Positions 36,597 through 45,062 of a stretch of 45,062 nt of DNA are shown here, piece after piece (position 1 is the first letter of the stretch; each line of letters begins with the position of its first letter). Source of the stretch: Coriobacteriaceae bacterium (lineage in GTDB: Bacteria > Actinomycetota > Coriobacteriia > Coriobacteriales > Coriobacteriaceae); the NCBI GenBank assembly GCA_902364645.1, contig CABJEP010000017.1, positions 1 to 45,062 on the forward strand. Reading direction: 5' to 3'. The notes beneath the pieces were generated by a model. It searched no databases and was not told the DNA's origin. It was given only the letters and a program-made list of their open reading frames with translations. Both the position numbers and the translations under genes were made by a program.

Positions 36597-37949
36597 ATGG
36601 CATTCAACGACTTGATCGCCCAGAAAATAAAGGACTTTGAACAGCAGGGGGTTCCACAGGTCTTTGAGCGAGACCTTGATCTGGGAAACCCACAGGAGCC
36701 AAAGCGCGACAACATCGTAAATGTGGTTGTGGGGGCCCGCCGTTGTGGAAAGACGTATCGCCTGTATCAGGAGATGCAGCGGCTTCGGGGCCGGGGCGTC
36801 GAGCTTGACCGGATGCTTTACTTTAATTTTGAGGACGAGCGCTTGCGCCCGTATGAGCCATCGCTGCTGGCGGACGTGCTCGATACATTCTATGCACTAT
36901 ATCCTGCTGCTCGAGGCGAGGGCGCCTACCTTTTCTTTGACGAGATCCAGGAAATACCCGAATGGGGTGCGTTTCTGCGACGCGTGGTCGATACGGAGAA
37001 GGCGACCGTTTACGTGACGGGATCTTCTTCTAAGATGCTGTCCTCAGAACTTAAGAGCGAGTTCAGGGGTCGTTCTCTTATACGAGAGCTTTTTCCGTTG
37101 AGTTTTTCGGAATACGTTCGATATAAGACGGGGAGCGTTTTCGAGCCAGATGCGACCTTTTCCCCAAGCGATGCAGCGCTGCTTCGACATCATCTGATCG
37201 GATATCTTGAACGAGGGGGATTCATCGCGACGCTTGAGCAGACGCCCGCAGACGCGATTCAGCTGCTACAGGAATATGCTTCGCGAACGGTCGCTATGGA
37301 CGTCGTTGAGCGTTACGACGTCAAGAACCCTCGCCTGGCATCGCTGTTCCTAACGCGGTGTATGGCATCTTCGGGACGAGAGCTGTCGGTGAACAAAGTG
37401 TACAACGAGTTCAAGAGCAGGCAGATACCCGTCAGTCGTAATTCGCTCAGCGACTTACTTGAGTATTATGAGGATGCCTACCTGCTGTTCTCCGTGCCGG
37501 AGTTCACGCGTTCACTGGCAAATAACATGCGGTCTGCGTCTAAGGTCTACGCTGTCGATCCCGCGATGTTTGGAGCATTCTCTCCCGCATCGGCATTGGA
37601 CCAGGGCCAGAGGCTCGAGACCGCAGTGTTCAACGCGCTAAGAAGAAGGACTCCCGCGGTGAGGATCGGATCGGTCTGCCGCCTGCTGATCAAAGAGAAG
37701 AGCAAGAGCCATGAGGTGGACTTTGTGGCTGGGGATGCACTGCTCATGCAGGCTTACGGCCTGATTCAGGTAAGTGTGGATATGACAAGCGAGAAAACGC
37801 GCGAGCGCGAAATTGCCGCGCTCGATGCCGCGATGGCCCAGTTTGATCTTGGCGAGTCGGCAATCGTTACCATGGATGAGCAGGCCGATATTCCATGCAA
37901 ACACGGCGTGGTACATGCTGTGCCCGCATGGAAGTGGCTCCTTTCCTAA
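36597..37949 (+). CDS. ATPase of the AAA_14/DUF4143 type
   Basis: A 450-residue predicted P-loop ATPase. Walker A is GARRCGKT (46-53), Walker B is YLFFDEIQEI with Asp115-Glu116, and VTGSSSKML near 146 fits the sensor strand. The C-terminal half is DUF4143-like with a nuclease-fold-like KEKSKSHEVDFVAGDALLMQ motif. Proteins of this type are widespread in prokaryotes and their function is unknown; some are thought to act in defence or DNA transactions. It has lower G+C than its neighbours, its own palindromic promoter, and is bracketed by direct repeats of the next gene's 3' end, so it looks acquired. Confidence 0.85.
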   Translation: MAFNDLIAQKIKDFEQQGVPQVFERDLDLGNPQEPKRDNIVNVVVGARRCGKTYRLYQEMQRLRGRGVELDRMLYFNFEDERLRPYEPSLLADVLDTFYALYPAARGEGAYLFFDEIQEIPEWGAFLRRVVDTEKATVYVTGSSSKMLSSELKSEFRGRSLIRELFPLSFSEYVRYKTGSVFEPDATFSPSDAALLRHHLIGYLERGGFIATLEQTPADAIQLLQEYASRTVAMDVVERYDVKNPRLASLFLTRCMASSGRELSVNKVYNEFKSRQIPVSRNSLSDLLEYYEDAYLLFSVPEFTRSLANNMRSASKVYAVDPAMFGAFSPASALDQGQRLETAVFNALRRRTPAVRIGSVCRLLIKEKSKSHEVDFVAGDALLMQAYGLIQVSVDMTSEKTREREIAALDAAMAQFDLGESAIVTMDEQADIPCKHGVVHAVPAWKWLLS

Positions 37950-37979
37950 TCGTCTATGGATTTGCGAGGCCAGGACTCA

Positions 37980-38024
37980 GGTGTCATGGTCCGCTAGTCC
38001 TGGGCTTTGATGCTCGGCATCAGA
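37980..38024. repeat. Right copy of the direct repeat bracketing the ATPase gene
   Basis: The counterpart of 36451-36495. It contains the intact last codons and stop (37994-37996) of the membrane protein gene read on the minus strand. Confidence 0.65.
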
Positions 38025-39496
38025 ATCTGGGCGAGGTAGGCGGTCTCGAGTTTGGTCGCGGCGTCGGCTTTGCCCTCTTTGCCGACCAGTACGTTCTTGA
38101 TCTGGCTATAGGTGTAGCGGTTGCCGGTCGTAAGCTCGACAAGCTCAATGGCCGTGTCCATGGGGTAGGTTGACACGGGATTCTGCGTCCGTCCGTTGAT
38201 GGTCTGGGGCACCACGTACGGATAGACGGGGCCGCTGGCGTAGACGGTATAACCGTTGCCTAGGTTGGCCGCACCCAAAACCGTATCGCCCTCATCGGGC
38301 GTAAAGCTCTCGCCCTCGCGCACCGCGACGAGCGTCACAATCGGCGTGTTCGTGTCGCCGGCAAGATAGATGCACAGCGTGCTGCCATTTTGCCAAGTCT
38401 CGACCTTGCCGTACCATTCGACGGGGATATCGAGCTGGTAGAGGTCGGTTGCCTTGTGACGGGCGTCGGCATCACGGGCGGACTGTGCCTCGCTTGCGCT
38501 TACGGCGTTGGCGGCGGCATCGCGGCGCGTAATTGCCGCCTGCTGGAGTATCTTTGCCGCGGCGGCAGAGCTCGCGCCGCCTTCTTCGGCATACTTGGCG
38601 GCGGCATCGATCTGGTCGTCAGTCACCGTGTCGGCCGAAGGCACCTTGAGCTTAAAGGTGGCCTGGGCACTCAAATCCTGCCCATCGCTCTTGATCGTGA
38701 CCTGCGCCTTGGTGGTCGGCACGGTATAGACGGTACCGTCGGACGTGATGGGGGAGGCGGCGATGGAGAGCGTGTAGTCACCGGGTAGCAGTTTGATGCC
38801 ACGGCCGTGCTCGTCAACATAGAGTGTTTCGCTCACGGAGGATCCGTCAGAATCCTGGCCACTCACTTGTACGGGAATCTTGGAGCCGGCGGAACAGTCG
38901 AGTCCCGCGGCATGTATGCCAATCTGCACCGACATCATCGTGTGGGCATTGGCGGCGGTGATGGCAGCCTGCTCTTGCCGGTATCCGTTCCAGGCTGCGT
39001 AGCCTGCGCCGCCGGCGACGAGCGCGACGGCCACAACGCCGGCAACCATCAGGTTGCGGCGCTTGGGCGACATCTTGCGATGACGAACCTCGGCTTCGCG
39101 TGCCGAAGGAACGGACGGTAGGGGAATATCGCCCATGGCGATGGTCTCGTCCACGACAGGAGCAGAACCTAGGCCGGGGAGCTCGCGGGTCAGCGAATCC
39201 TCGGTCGGTAAGCTGTCGAGCAAGATGGTTTCCTCGCTCGTATCGGATTCGGTCTGGTCGTCGGCCTCACATTCGGATTCCTCGTGCCCCGCCTCGTCTT
39301 CGGTGGGCGCGGCGCCATCGTCTTTTGCATCCTGATCATCGGGCTGCGCCTCGATTTCCGGCTCATCCTGCACATCAATGCTCGAATCGTCAAATGCAAT
39401 CTCGGCCAGCGCGATCTGGTCTAGGCTCTCCAGGGCCTCGGCACACGCTTCTGCATCTTGGGCCGCGTCCTCTTGGCCTGTCGTCTCATCTTTCAT
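37994..39496 (-). CDS. Single-pass membrane protein with acidic N-terminus, unknown
   Basis: A 500-residue protein. Residues 1-140 are highly acidic and disordered-looking. KRRNLMVAGVVAVALVAGGAGY (about 145-170) is one membrane segment preceded by basic residues, placing the acidic part inside. The outer part has a beta-rich region (about 185-290, carboxypeptidase-regulatory-like), an alanine-rich helix, and a C-terminal domain. No family is certain. GGGGGA precedes the ATG at 39496. Its last codons recur beyond the ATPase gene. Confidence 0.65.
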   Translation of the reverse strand: MKDETTGQEDAAQDAEACAEALESLDQIALAEIAFDDSSIDVQDEPEIEAQPDDQDAKDDGAAPTEDEAGHEESECEADDQTESDTSEETILLDSLPTEDSLTRELPGLGSAPVVDETIAMGDIPLPSVPSAREAEVRHRKMSPKRRNLMVAGVVAVALVAGGAGYAAWNGYRQEQAAITAANAHTMMSVQIGIHAAGLDCSAGSKIPVQVSGQDSDGSSVSETLYVDEHGRGIKLLPGDYTLSIAASPITSDGTVYTVPTTKAQVTIKSDGQDLSAQATFKLKVPSADTVTDDQIDAAAKYAEEGGASSAAAAKILQQAAITRRDAAANAVSASEAQSARDADARHKATDLYQLDIPVEWYGKVETWQNGSTLCIYLAGDTNTPIVTLVAVREGESFTPDEGDTVLGAANLGNGYTVYASGPVYPYVVPQTINGRTQNPVSTYPMDTAIELVELTTGNRYTYSQIKNVLVGKEGKADAATKLETAYLAQILMPSIKAQD

Positions 39497-39628
39497 ATAT
39501 CCCCCAAGCTCAATATCGGGACAACACTGTACCCAAAAACGGGACCCCATAGAGCCGCCGCATGATTTGAAATCCGATTTTATATATGCGCATGTTTTTG
39601 AATAGATGAATAGGGACGCAACGACAAA

Positions 39629-39665
39629 AGCCCCCGAAAAGCGAGCGAAACGCTTTCCGGGGGCT
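39629..39665 (-). terminator. Terminator of the polytopic membrane protein gene
   Basis: AGCCCCCGAAAAGCG pairs with CGCTTTCCGGGGGCT (one mismatch) around a 7-nt loop. On the minus strand TTTTGTCG follows. Confidence 0.75.
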
Positions 39666-39733
39666 CTGCGAGACATTGGATTGAAAATCCTGGCGGGCGG
39701 GCCTATGCCCAAGCGCCAACAGCGACCAACATG

Positions 39734-40741
39734 TTACTCGGCGTGCGCGTAATCCACCTTGGCGCGGCGGGCGGTGGCCTTCTCCCAATCGCTGGTGCCC
39801 TCAAAGACATCCTGCTTGTAGGGATTGCGGCCGAGCTTCTTGGCGCGGTAGGCGATGTAGATGATCGCGGCGACGTTGGCGACCAGTGCGGCGATCGAGA
39901 CCGCGGTAGCGGCGCCGGGGTCGAGCGTGGAGTGGGTCACAAAGATGGACTCCTCCTGGAAGTAGGGGAACACCTGGGCAAACATGCACCAAATGGCAAG
40001 CGTAAAGGCGCGATTCTGGATCCAGCCGCCCTTGTTCCAGATAAAGGCGGCGACGGTGGGCGCCAGCAGCAGCGCAAAGCCGCAGAACCAGGAGTGGGTG
40101 GGCAGGCAGTTGTAGGTGTAGCAGAAGTTCCAGATATCGTAGGCGATGATGTAGACCCAGGTCATGTCGGGCCACAGCATGTCGGTCTTGTCCTCGGAGG
40201 CGTAGACGCTCCACCAACCGGTCATGCAGAAGATGTTGATGATACCGGCGATGCCGTTGAACACGTTGTTCCAGCCGGCAAGCTGCGTAGCACCTTCGGA
40301 GGTGACCCAAGTGGACTGGCCCAGGACAAAGAAGTGATAGGCGCTCTCAAAGTCGGACACGACGGCGATCATGATGTTGATGGCGACGATCACAAACGGC
40401 CACGCGCGGAACCAGTGTGCCTTGCCGATCTTGCCCCACTGATACTTAATGGCGATGAAGCCCCAGCAACCGGCCAACGCCGCGTAGACCTTGGCGTAGT
40501 GGAACCAGCTGTTCTGGTACACATGGGTGGGGTTGGTGAGCGCCCACTCGGCGCCCTGCGAAACGCCGATGGCGATGGCGACGCAGTAGATGGTCATGGC
40601 CAGCGGAGCCACGCCAAAGATGATGGCCGCGCCCAGCTTGGTGCGGCGGCCGACCTCGTTGAGCACGATCAGGCCAATAAAGACCATGGCCCAGCCGGCC
40701 CAGTGGATAAGGGTATCGCTACCCCAAACATCGAACAGCAT
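39734..40741 (-). CDS. Polytopic membrane protein, probably DUF5692 family
   Basis: A 335-residue protein with about nine or ten membrane segments rich in Trp, Tyr and Phe (HWAGWAMVFIGLIVLNEVG, WPDMTWVYIIAYDIWNF, SWFCGFALLLAPTVAAFIW). The match to DUF5692 is from memory and was not searched. The function of that family is unknown; a transporter or membrane enzyme is possible. GGAGAG precedes the ATG. It lies 63 bp after the tetR-like gene on the same strand, so the two are likely co-transcribed and linked to the divergent oxidoreductase. Confidence 0.75.
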   Translation of the reverse strand: MLFDVWGSDTLIHWAGWAMVFIGLIVLNEVGRRTKLGAAIIFGVAPLAMTIYCVAIAIGVSQGAEWALTNPTHVYQNSWFHYAKVYAALAGCWGFIAIKYQWGKIGKAHWFRAWPFVIVAINIMIAVVSDFESAYHFFVLGQSTWVTSEGATQLAGWNNVFNGIAGIINIFCMTGWWSVYASEDKTDMLWPDMTWVYIIAYDIWNFCYTYNCLPTHSWFCGFALLLAPTVAAFIWNKGGWIQNRAFTLAIWCMFAQVFPYFQEESIFVTHSTLDPGAATAVSIAALVANVAAIIYIAYRAKKLGRNPYKQDVFEGTSDWEKATARRAKVDYAHAE

Positions 40742-40804
40742 GCTGCTCTCCTTTCACACGCCCGCGGCCCCTCTTCCGATCGCGGGCAGTTTGGACAAAT
40801 GTCG

Positions 40805-41467
40805 TCAGTTCTGGGGCTTGCGCTCCGGATACTTGGCGGTATAGCCCTCGATGTGGAGTGTCGAGGCGATGATTTCCTTGACCGTCTCGTCGGGCACATC
40901 GGGGTGCGTGCGGATATACATCAACAGTCCCATGATGAGGGTGTAGAACGTCTCGTAGACATGGTCGATGCGCAGCTCGTGATGGGCGACAAAATCCACC
41001 ACGGTGGTGTCGCAGATATACTGTGCCACGCGCTGGACCACGTTGTGCAAAAAGCCGCCGTAGAGCGCGCCGCTGCTCGAGGTGAGCGTACTCGGCAGCT
41101 CGTGGCCGCTGGCGACCAGGCGCTTAAAGAGCGGGGCGACGGTGTCGAGTGCGCCCTCGATATCACCGACGATGCGGCTGGCATTCCACTGCTCGAGCTC
41201 GGAGATAAAACCGTCGATTGCCTCGTCCATGACGGCGGTGACGGCGGCGTCCATATCGGCAAAGTAGTGGTAGAACAGCGAGCGCGTGCAGCCGGCTCGC
41301 TTGGTCACGGCCGATACCGATAAGTGGGACACGCCCAGCTCGGAGCTTACGGTGCGCACGGCATCGAGGATCTCGCGACGGCGTTCGTCGCCCGTCAAGC
41401 GCTTTGCCGCGCTGTCGGGCGCGGGGACGGCGTCGGCCACAGAGGTATCTGCTGTGTTGTTGCCCAT
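40805..41467 (-). CDS. TetR-family transcriptional regulator
   Basis: A 220-residue regulator. The N-terminal helix-turn-helix (about 25-75) has the family pattern RREILDAVRTVSSELGVSHL, VSAVTKRAGCTRSLFYHYF. The C-terminal helical part would bind a small ligand. AAGGCGG precedes the ATG at 41467; an upstream ATG at 41506 is less likely. It diverges from the large oxidoreductase gene, and two inverted copies of a palindrome lie between them. Confidence 0.9.
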   Translation of the reverse strand: MGNNTADTSVADAVPAPDSAAKRLTGDERRREILDAVRTVSSELGVSHLSVSAVTKRAGCTRSLFYHYFADMDAAVTAVMDEAIDGFISELEQWNASRIVGDIEGALDTVAPLFKRLVASGHELPSTLTSSSGALYGGFLHNVVQRVAQYICDTTVVDFVAHHELRIDHVYETFYTLIMGLLMYIRTHPDVPDETVKEIIASTLHIEGYTAKYPERKPQN

Positions 41468-41522
41468 GTTTTGCCGCCTTTCGTCCGTTTGAGCCCGACC
41501 GTTCACCTAACAGTCTTGAATA

Positions 41523-41567
41523 TTGTTGACGGTTCGTCAATACTGTTTTTGACACAATGTCAACAAT
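41523..41567. promoter_or_regulatory. Twin palindromic operators between tetR-like gene and oxidoreductase
   Basis: TTGAC-GGTTC-GTCAA (41526-41540) and TTGACA-CAA-TGTCAA (41549-41563). With their flanks (ATTGTTGAC) the two are inverted copies of one site. Centres are 23 bp apart, about two helical turns. Likely target of the TetR protein. Confidence 0.65.
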
Positions 41568-41657
41568 GGCGGGTGAACGGCATGGGGGGCATGCCCGGCC
41601 TGCAAAAAAAGAGGGGCGCTGCGGCCTCGTCGGGCTGCGGCAAGAGAAGGGACAACC

Positions 41658-44435
41658 ATGATTCTCAACGGACCGGGGATTAGCTACACCGAGCCCGATA
41701 TCGGCGCGGAGTTCGTGCCGCCGCTGCCGGAGCATCCGCGCGAGGCCATTGTCAAGCTGTGTGAGCACTGCACCAACCGCCTGCTGCATCGCGACGAGCT
41801 GCTGGGCTACGAGTACTGGTCGTTTGCCGAGGCCGCAACCGACGAGCAGGCCGAAGTGCTCTGCAAGATGAAGATGCGCCGTCCCTATACGCTGCCCGAG
41901 ATGGTCAAGCTCACCGGCATGCCCGAGGCCGATATCGAGAAGATGCTCGACGACATGAGCTACACGGGTCTGCTCGAGTACAACTGGGAAAATCCCGAGC
42001 GCGCCAAGCAGTGGGTGCTGCCCATGCTGGTGCCGGGTTCCGCCGAGTTCCTCAACATGCGCGTGAGCCAGCTCGAGGAGCACCCGGTCTATGCCAAGTT
42101 CTTTGAGCAGGCGTCCAAGGGACCGCTGTCCAAGGCCACGCCGATGGTGCCGCCCGGTGGTGCCGGCATCGGCATGCATGTCATTCCGGTTGAGAAGGCC
42201 ATCGATGCCGCGAGCACGTCGGTGCCGATCGAGCATATCGAGCATTGGCTCGACAAATACGAGGGTAAGTATGCCGCCAGCACCTGCAGCTGCCGCGCGA
42301 GCCGTCGTGTGATGGGCGAGGGCTGCGCCGACGACCCCGCCGACTGGTGCATTGCCGTGGGCGATATGGCCGACTATGTGGTCGAGACCGACCGCGGCCA
42401 CTATGTGACGCGCGAGGAGGTCTACGACATCTTGCGCCAGGCCGAGGACAACGGCTTTGTGCACCAGATCACCAACATCGACGGCGAGAACAAGATCTTC
42501 GCCATCTGTAACTGCAACGTCAACGTGTGCTACGCCCTGCGCACCTCGCAGCTGTTCAACACGCCCAACCTGTCGCGCTCGGCCTATGTCGCCAAGGTCG
42601 AGAAGGACAAGTGCGTAGCCTGCGGTCGCTGCGTTGAGGTGTGCCCGGCCGGTGCCGCCAAGCTCGGCCAGAAGCTCTGCAGCAAAAAGGCCGGCGGCAA
42701 GGTGCCCGAGTATCCGCGCCAGGAGCTGCCCGATGCCACCAAGTGGGACCACACCAAGTGGTCGCCCAACTACCGCAACGACAACCGCATCGAGACGCAT
42801 GAGTCCGGCACGGCGCCCTGCAAGACGGCCTGCCCCGCGCACGTTGCCGTTCAGGGCTATCTGAAGCTCGCGGCGCAGGGCCGCTATGACGAGGCACTGG
42901 CACTCATCAAGCGCGAGAACCCGCTGCCCGCTATCTGCGGCCGTGTGTGCAACCGCCGCTGTGAGGATGCCTGCACCCGCGGTCGTGTGGACGCCGCCGT
43001 GGCTATCGACGAAGTCAAGAAGTTTATCGCCCAGCGCGATCTGGACGCTGCGACCCGCTACGTCCCGCCCGTGGTGACGCCGACGCGCGCTGGCGGCTTC
43101 GACCAGAAGATTGCCATCATCGGTGCCGGCCCGGCCGGTCTGTCCTGCGCTTTCTATCTTGCCGAGAAGGGCTACAAGCCCGTCGTGTTCGAGAAAAACG
43201 AGCGCCCGGGTGGCATGCTCACCTACGGCATTCCCAGCTTTAAGCTGCAGAAGGATGTTATCGAGGCCGAGGTCGAGATCATTCGCCTGATGGGTGCCGA
43301 GTTCCGCTATGGCGTGGAAGTCGGCCGTGACGTGACGCTCGATGAGCTGCGCACGCAGGGTTTTAAGGCCTTCTACGTGGCTATTGGCTGCCAGGGCGGC
43401 CGCCTTGCCGACATTCCGGGCGAGGACGCCGAGGGTGTGACCGTGGCCGTCGACTTTTTGCGCGAGGTCAACAGCGGCAAGATTGACGCGCTGCCCGGCC
43501 GCACCATCGTGGTGGGCGGCGGCAACGTGGCCATCGACGTTGCCCGCAACGCCTGCCGTCTGGGTTCCGAGCACGTTGAGATGTTCTGCCTGGAGAGCGA
43601 GGCACAGATGCCCGCCAGCGAGGAAGAGCGTCGCGAGGCCATCGAGGACGGCGCGCACATCAGCTGCGGTTGGGGTCCCAAGGAGGTCCACCTGGACGAG
43701 GCCGGTCGTGTGTGCGGTATCACCTTCAAGCGCTGCACGCGTGTCTTTGACGACGAAGGCCGTTTTGCGCCCGAGTACGACGAGAACGATCTACGCCGTG
43801 TCGATGCTGACCGTGTCGTCATGTCCATCGGCCAGTCCATCGTGTGGGGCGACCTGCTGGCTGGCTCCAAGGTGGAGCTTGGCCGTGGTCAGGGTGCCCT
43901 TGCCGATCCCCAGACCTACCAGACCGCCGAACCCGACATCTTTGTGGGTGGTGACGTCTACACCGGTCCCAGCTTCGCCATCGACGCTATCGCCGCCGGT
44001 CACGAGGCTGCGGTGTCCATCCACCGCTTTGTGCAGCCGGGCTCCACGCTCACCATCGGCCGCAACCAGCGCCGCTACGCCGCGCTCGACCGCGACGATG
44101 TCGTGATCGAGAGCTATGACAACGCGAGCCGTGAGGTTGCCCACGTGGACCACGAGCGCGAGAAGGCCGCGCCCTTCAGCGAGTACGTCGAGACCTTTAC
44201 CGAAGAGCAGGTGCGCGCCGAGACCGCCCGTTGCCTTGGCTGCGGTGCCTCAATCGTCGACCCCAACAAGTGCATCGGCTGCGGCCTGTGCACCACCAAG
44301 TGCGCGTTCGATGCCATCCATCTGGATCGCGATCGCCCCGAGTGCTCCACGATGGTCAAATACGAGCAAAAGCTCCCGAGCCTTGGCAAGTATGCTTTAA
44401 AGCGTGCAATCAAAATCAAGTTCGGTCGTAAATAG
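41658..44435 (+). CDS. Large Fe-S/flavin oxidoreductase (GltD-like with ferredoxin domains)
   Basis: A 925-residue multidomain electron-transfer enzyme. Residues about 1-300 form a cysteine-containing module with a winged-helix-like part (LCEHCTNRLL, STCSCRASRR, ICNCNVNVC). A ferredoxin motif CVACGRCVEVCP lies near 318-330. From about 390 to 840 comes a glutamate-synthase small-subunit-like domain with its own Fe-S cysteines (CKTACPAHV, ICGRVCNRRCEDAC), FAD motif IIGAGPAGLSCAFYLAEKG (near 488) and NAD(P) motif VVGGGNVAIDVARN (near 617). A C-terminal ferredoxin (CLGCG, CIGCGLCTTKCAF) ends it. It probably moves electrons between NAD(P)H, ferredoxin and an unknown acceptor. GAGAAGGGAC precedes the ATG. 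Confidence 0.88.
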   Translation: MILNGPGISYTEPDIGAEFVPPLPEHPREAIVKLCEHCTNRLLHRDELLGYEYWSFAEAATDEQAEVLCKMKMRRPYTLPEMVKLTGMPEADIEKMLDDMSYTGLLEYNWENPERAKQWVLPMLVPGSAEFLNMRVSQLEEHPVYAKFFEQASKGPLSKATPMVPPGGAGIGMHVIPVEKAIDAASTSVPIEHIEHWLDKYEGKYAASTCSCRASRRVMGEGCADDPADWCIAVGDMADYVVETDRGHYVTREEVYDILRQAEDNGFVHQITNIDGENKIFAICNCNVNVCYALRTSQLFNTPNLSRSAYVAKVEKDKCVACGRCVEVCPAGAAKLGQKLCSKKAGGKVPEYPRQELPDATKWDHTKWSPNYRNDNRIETHESGTAPCKTACPAHVAVQGYLKLAAQGRYDEALALIKRENPLPAICGRVCNRRCEDACTRGRVDAAVAIDEVKKFIAQRDLDAATRYVPPVVTPTRAGGFDQKIAIIGAGPAGLSCAFYLAEKGYKPVVFEKNERPGGMLTYGIPSFKLQKDVIEAEVEIIRLMGAEFRYGVEVGRDVTLDELRTQGFKAFYVAIGCQGGRLADIPGEDAEGVTVAVDFLREVNSGKIDALPGRTIVVGGGNVAIDVARNACRLGSEHVEMFCLESEAQMPASEEERREAIEDGAHISCGWGPKEVHLDEAGRVCGITFKRCTRVFDDEGRFAPEYDENDLRRVDADRVVMSIGQSIVWGDLLAGSKVELGRGQGALADPQTYQTAEPDIFVGGDVYTGPSFAIDAIAAGHEAAVSIHRFVQPGSTLTIGRNQRRYAALDRDDVVIESYDNASREVAHVDHEREKAAPFSEYVETFTEEQVRAETARCLGCGASIVDPNKCIGCGLCTTKCAFDAIHLDRDRPECSTMVKYEQKLPSLGKYALKRAIKIKFGRK

Positions 44436-44450
44436 GTAACCATGGCGGGT

Positions 44451-44491
44451 AAGGGGACGGCGCAGACTAGATTTCGCCGTCCCCTTGCTTT
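44451..44491 (+). terminator. Terminator of the oxidoreductase gene
   Basis: AAGGGGACGGCG/CGCCGTCCCCTT, a perfect 12-bp stem with a 12-nt loop, followed by GCTTT. Confidence 0.7.
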
Positions 44492-44531
44492 GAGTTTGCA
44501 TCGCATCAACCGTTGTTGAAAGGTTTCTACC

Positions 44532-44960
44532 TTGCATGAATTGGGAATCGTTTATCACATTATTCGCGATGTTGAGAACGTGGCGCGCGCCAATGGCGTG
44601 AGTCGCGTTTCGAGCGTGACGCTGCTCCTGGGCGAGGTCTCGGGCGTCGTTCCCGATCTGCTGCTTGATGCTTGGCGCTGGGCGGCAGATAAAAAGCCTA
44701 TCACGCAGGGCGCGGAGCTTATTGTGGAGCCTGTCGAGGCCGTGACGCATTGCGAGGCGTGCGGCTGCGACTACGCGACGGTCGAGCACGGCAAGACCTG
44801 CCCCCATTGCGGTAGCGGCGAGACCTATCTGCTGCAGGGCCAGGAGGTCATGATCAAGCAGATCGAGACCCCCGACGAGGACCCGACAGACGCTGCCCCC
44901 GACGGCCTATCCGATGCCCCCGATGCCGTCGACGCCGCCAACCCCCTCCACATCGCCTAA
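44532..44960 (+). CDS. hypA: Hydrogenase/urease nickel incorporation protein HypA
   Basis: A 142-residue nickel metallochaperone. It starts with TTG, giving Met-His-Glu-Leu; His2 is the nickel ligand of the family, so this start is compelled by the protein. The zinc site is formed by CEACGCDY and CPHCGSGE near residues 77-98. Residues about 115-142 form an acidic tail beyond the usual 113-117 residues. It delivers nickel to the hydrogenase large subunit with HypB, whose gene is not in the window. It is some 31 kb from hypFCDE and starts after a terminator. Confidence 0.93.
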   Translation: MHELGIVYHIIRDVENVARANGVSRVSSVTLLLGEVSGVVPDLLLDAWRWAADKKPITQGAELIVEPVEAVTHCEACGCDYATVEHGKTCPHCGSGETYLLQGQEVMIKQIETPDEDPTDAAPDGLSDAPDAVDAANPLHIA

Positions 44961-45002
44961 CTTAGTCGTTGGGTGTTCCTATAGTTTTGTCAACCGTCGG
45001 GG

Positions 45003-45062
45003 CTACTCCCGGTAGGGCACCCGGTCGCGCATCACGGCGTATATCGCCCTGAGCCGCTTCCT
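45003..45062 (-). CDS. Probable transposase C-terminus (partial)
   Basis: The minus strand from the window edge encodes RKRLRAIYAVMRDRVPYRE followed by TAG, resembling the C-terminal end of IS110-type transposases. Only 19 residues are visible, so the family is uncertain. The AT-rich stretch between it and hypA could hold the element end. Confidence 0.4.
   Translation of the reverse strand, partial: RKRLRAIYAVMRDRVPYRE

Noticed and set aside
41163..43691. Minus-strand open frame of 842 codons
   Set aside because: Antisense to the oxidoreductase and overlapping the tetR-like gene; mirror effect of codon bias.

Overview
The window looks like a chromosomal segment of a gut anaerobic actinobacterium of the Coriobacteriia, most likely Collinsella. 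This is inferred from the high G+C content, the actinobacterial dnaK-grpE-dnaJ-hspR heat-shock order with clpB nearby, the hydrogenase-maturation and nickel genes, the many Fe-S enzymes, and protein families usual in that group. No rRNA, tRNA or cas gene was seen.

Layout. 1-343: a 172-bp array of alternating inverted 16-mers, then a HAD phosphatase gene (minus). 1.1-8.05 kb: a beta-glucoside island with a PRD/EIIB/EIIA activator (minus) diverging from EIIB-EIIC-EIIA-6-phospho-beta-glucosidase-HPr (plus), then a small membrane protein. This island is bracketed by two copies of the hypE 3' end. 8.2-14.2 kb (minus): an 82-residue protein, nikR, hypF, hypC, hypD and hypE, that is, nickel sensing plus NiFe-hydrogenase maturation; hypA is at the far right end. 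14.4-19.5 kb: trxA, an unknown protein, a truncated sensor kinase, a membrane protein whose stop codon lies inside an IS3-family element, a decayed second IS3 orfA, and a stretch of long palindromes. 19.5-23.4 kb: nadA-nadB-nadC-niaR, NAD synthesis with its probable niacin-responsive repressor. 23.6 kb: a 2x[4Fe-4S] ferredoxin (minus). 24.0-24.2 kb: a second 172-bp array. 24.5-28.8 kb: dnaK-grpE-dnaJ-hspR. 29.1-31.4 kb: an aconitase-family hydratase. 31.5-33.3 kb: two orphan membrane-anchored proteins bracketed by near-identical hairpins. 33.5-36.1 kb: clpB. 36.45-37.98 kb: a DUF4143-type ATPase gene bracketed by a duplicated 3' end of the next gene. 38.0-39.5 kb: that acidic membrane-anchored protein. 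39.7-44.4 kb: a membrane protein and TetR regulator diverging from a large Fe-S/flavin oxidoreductase. 44.5-45.0 kb: hypA, then the edge of a probable transposase.

The most unusual signals are non-coding. (1) Two separate 172-bp elements have identical architecture: six 16-nt arms of alternating orientation with gaps of exactly 16, 14, 16, 14 and 16 nt. (2) A hairpin family has variable 11-12-bp stems but a conserved 13-nt loop containing GGGACAG. (3) Two gene blocks are each bracketed by a duplicated last few codons of the adjacent gene, which suggests insertion at gene 3' ends. (4) Many long perfect palindromes occur, one enclosing the -10 box of the ATPase gene. Candidate operators for the PTS regulator, HspR, NiaR and the TetR protein are also described. 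All functional assignments come from reading the sequence; no search was run.
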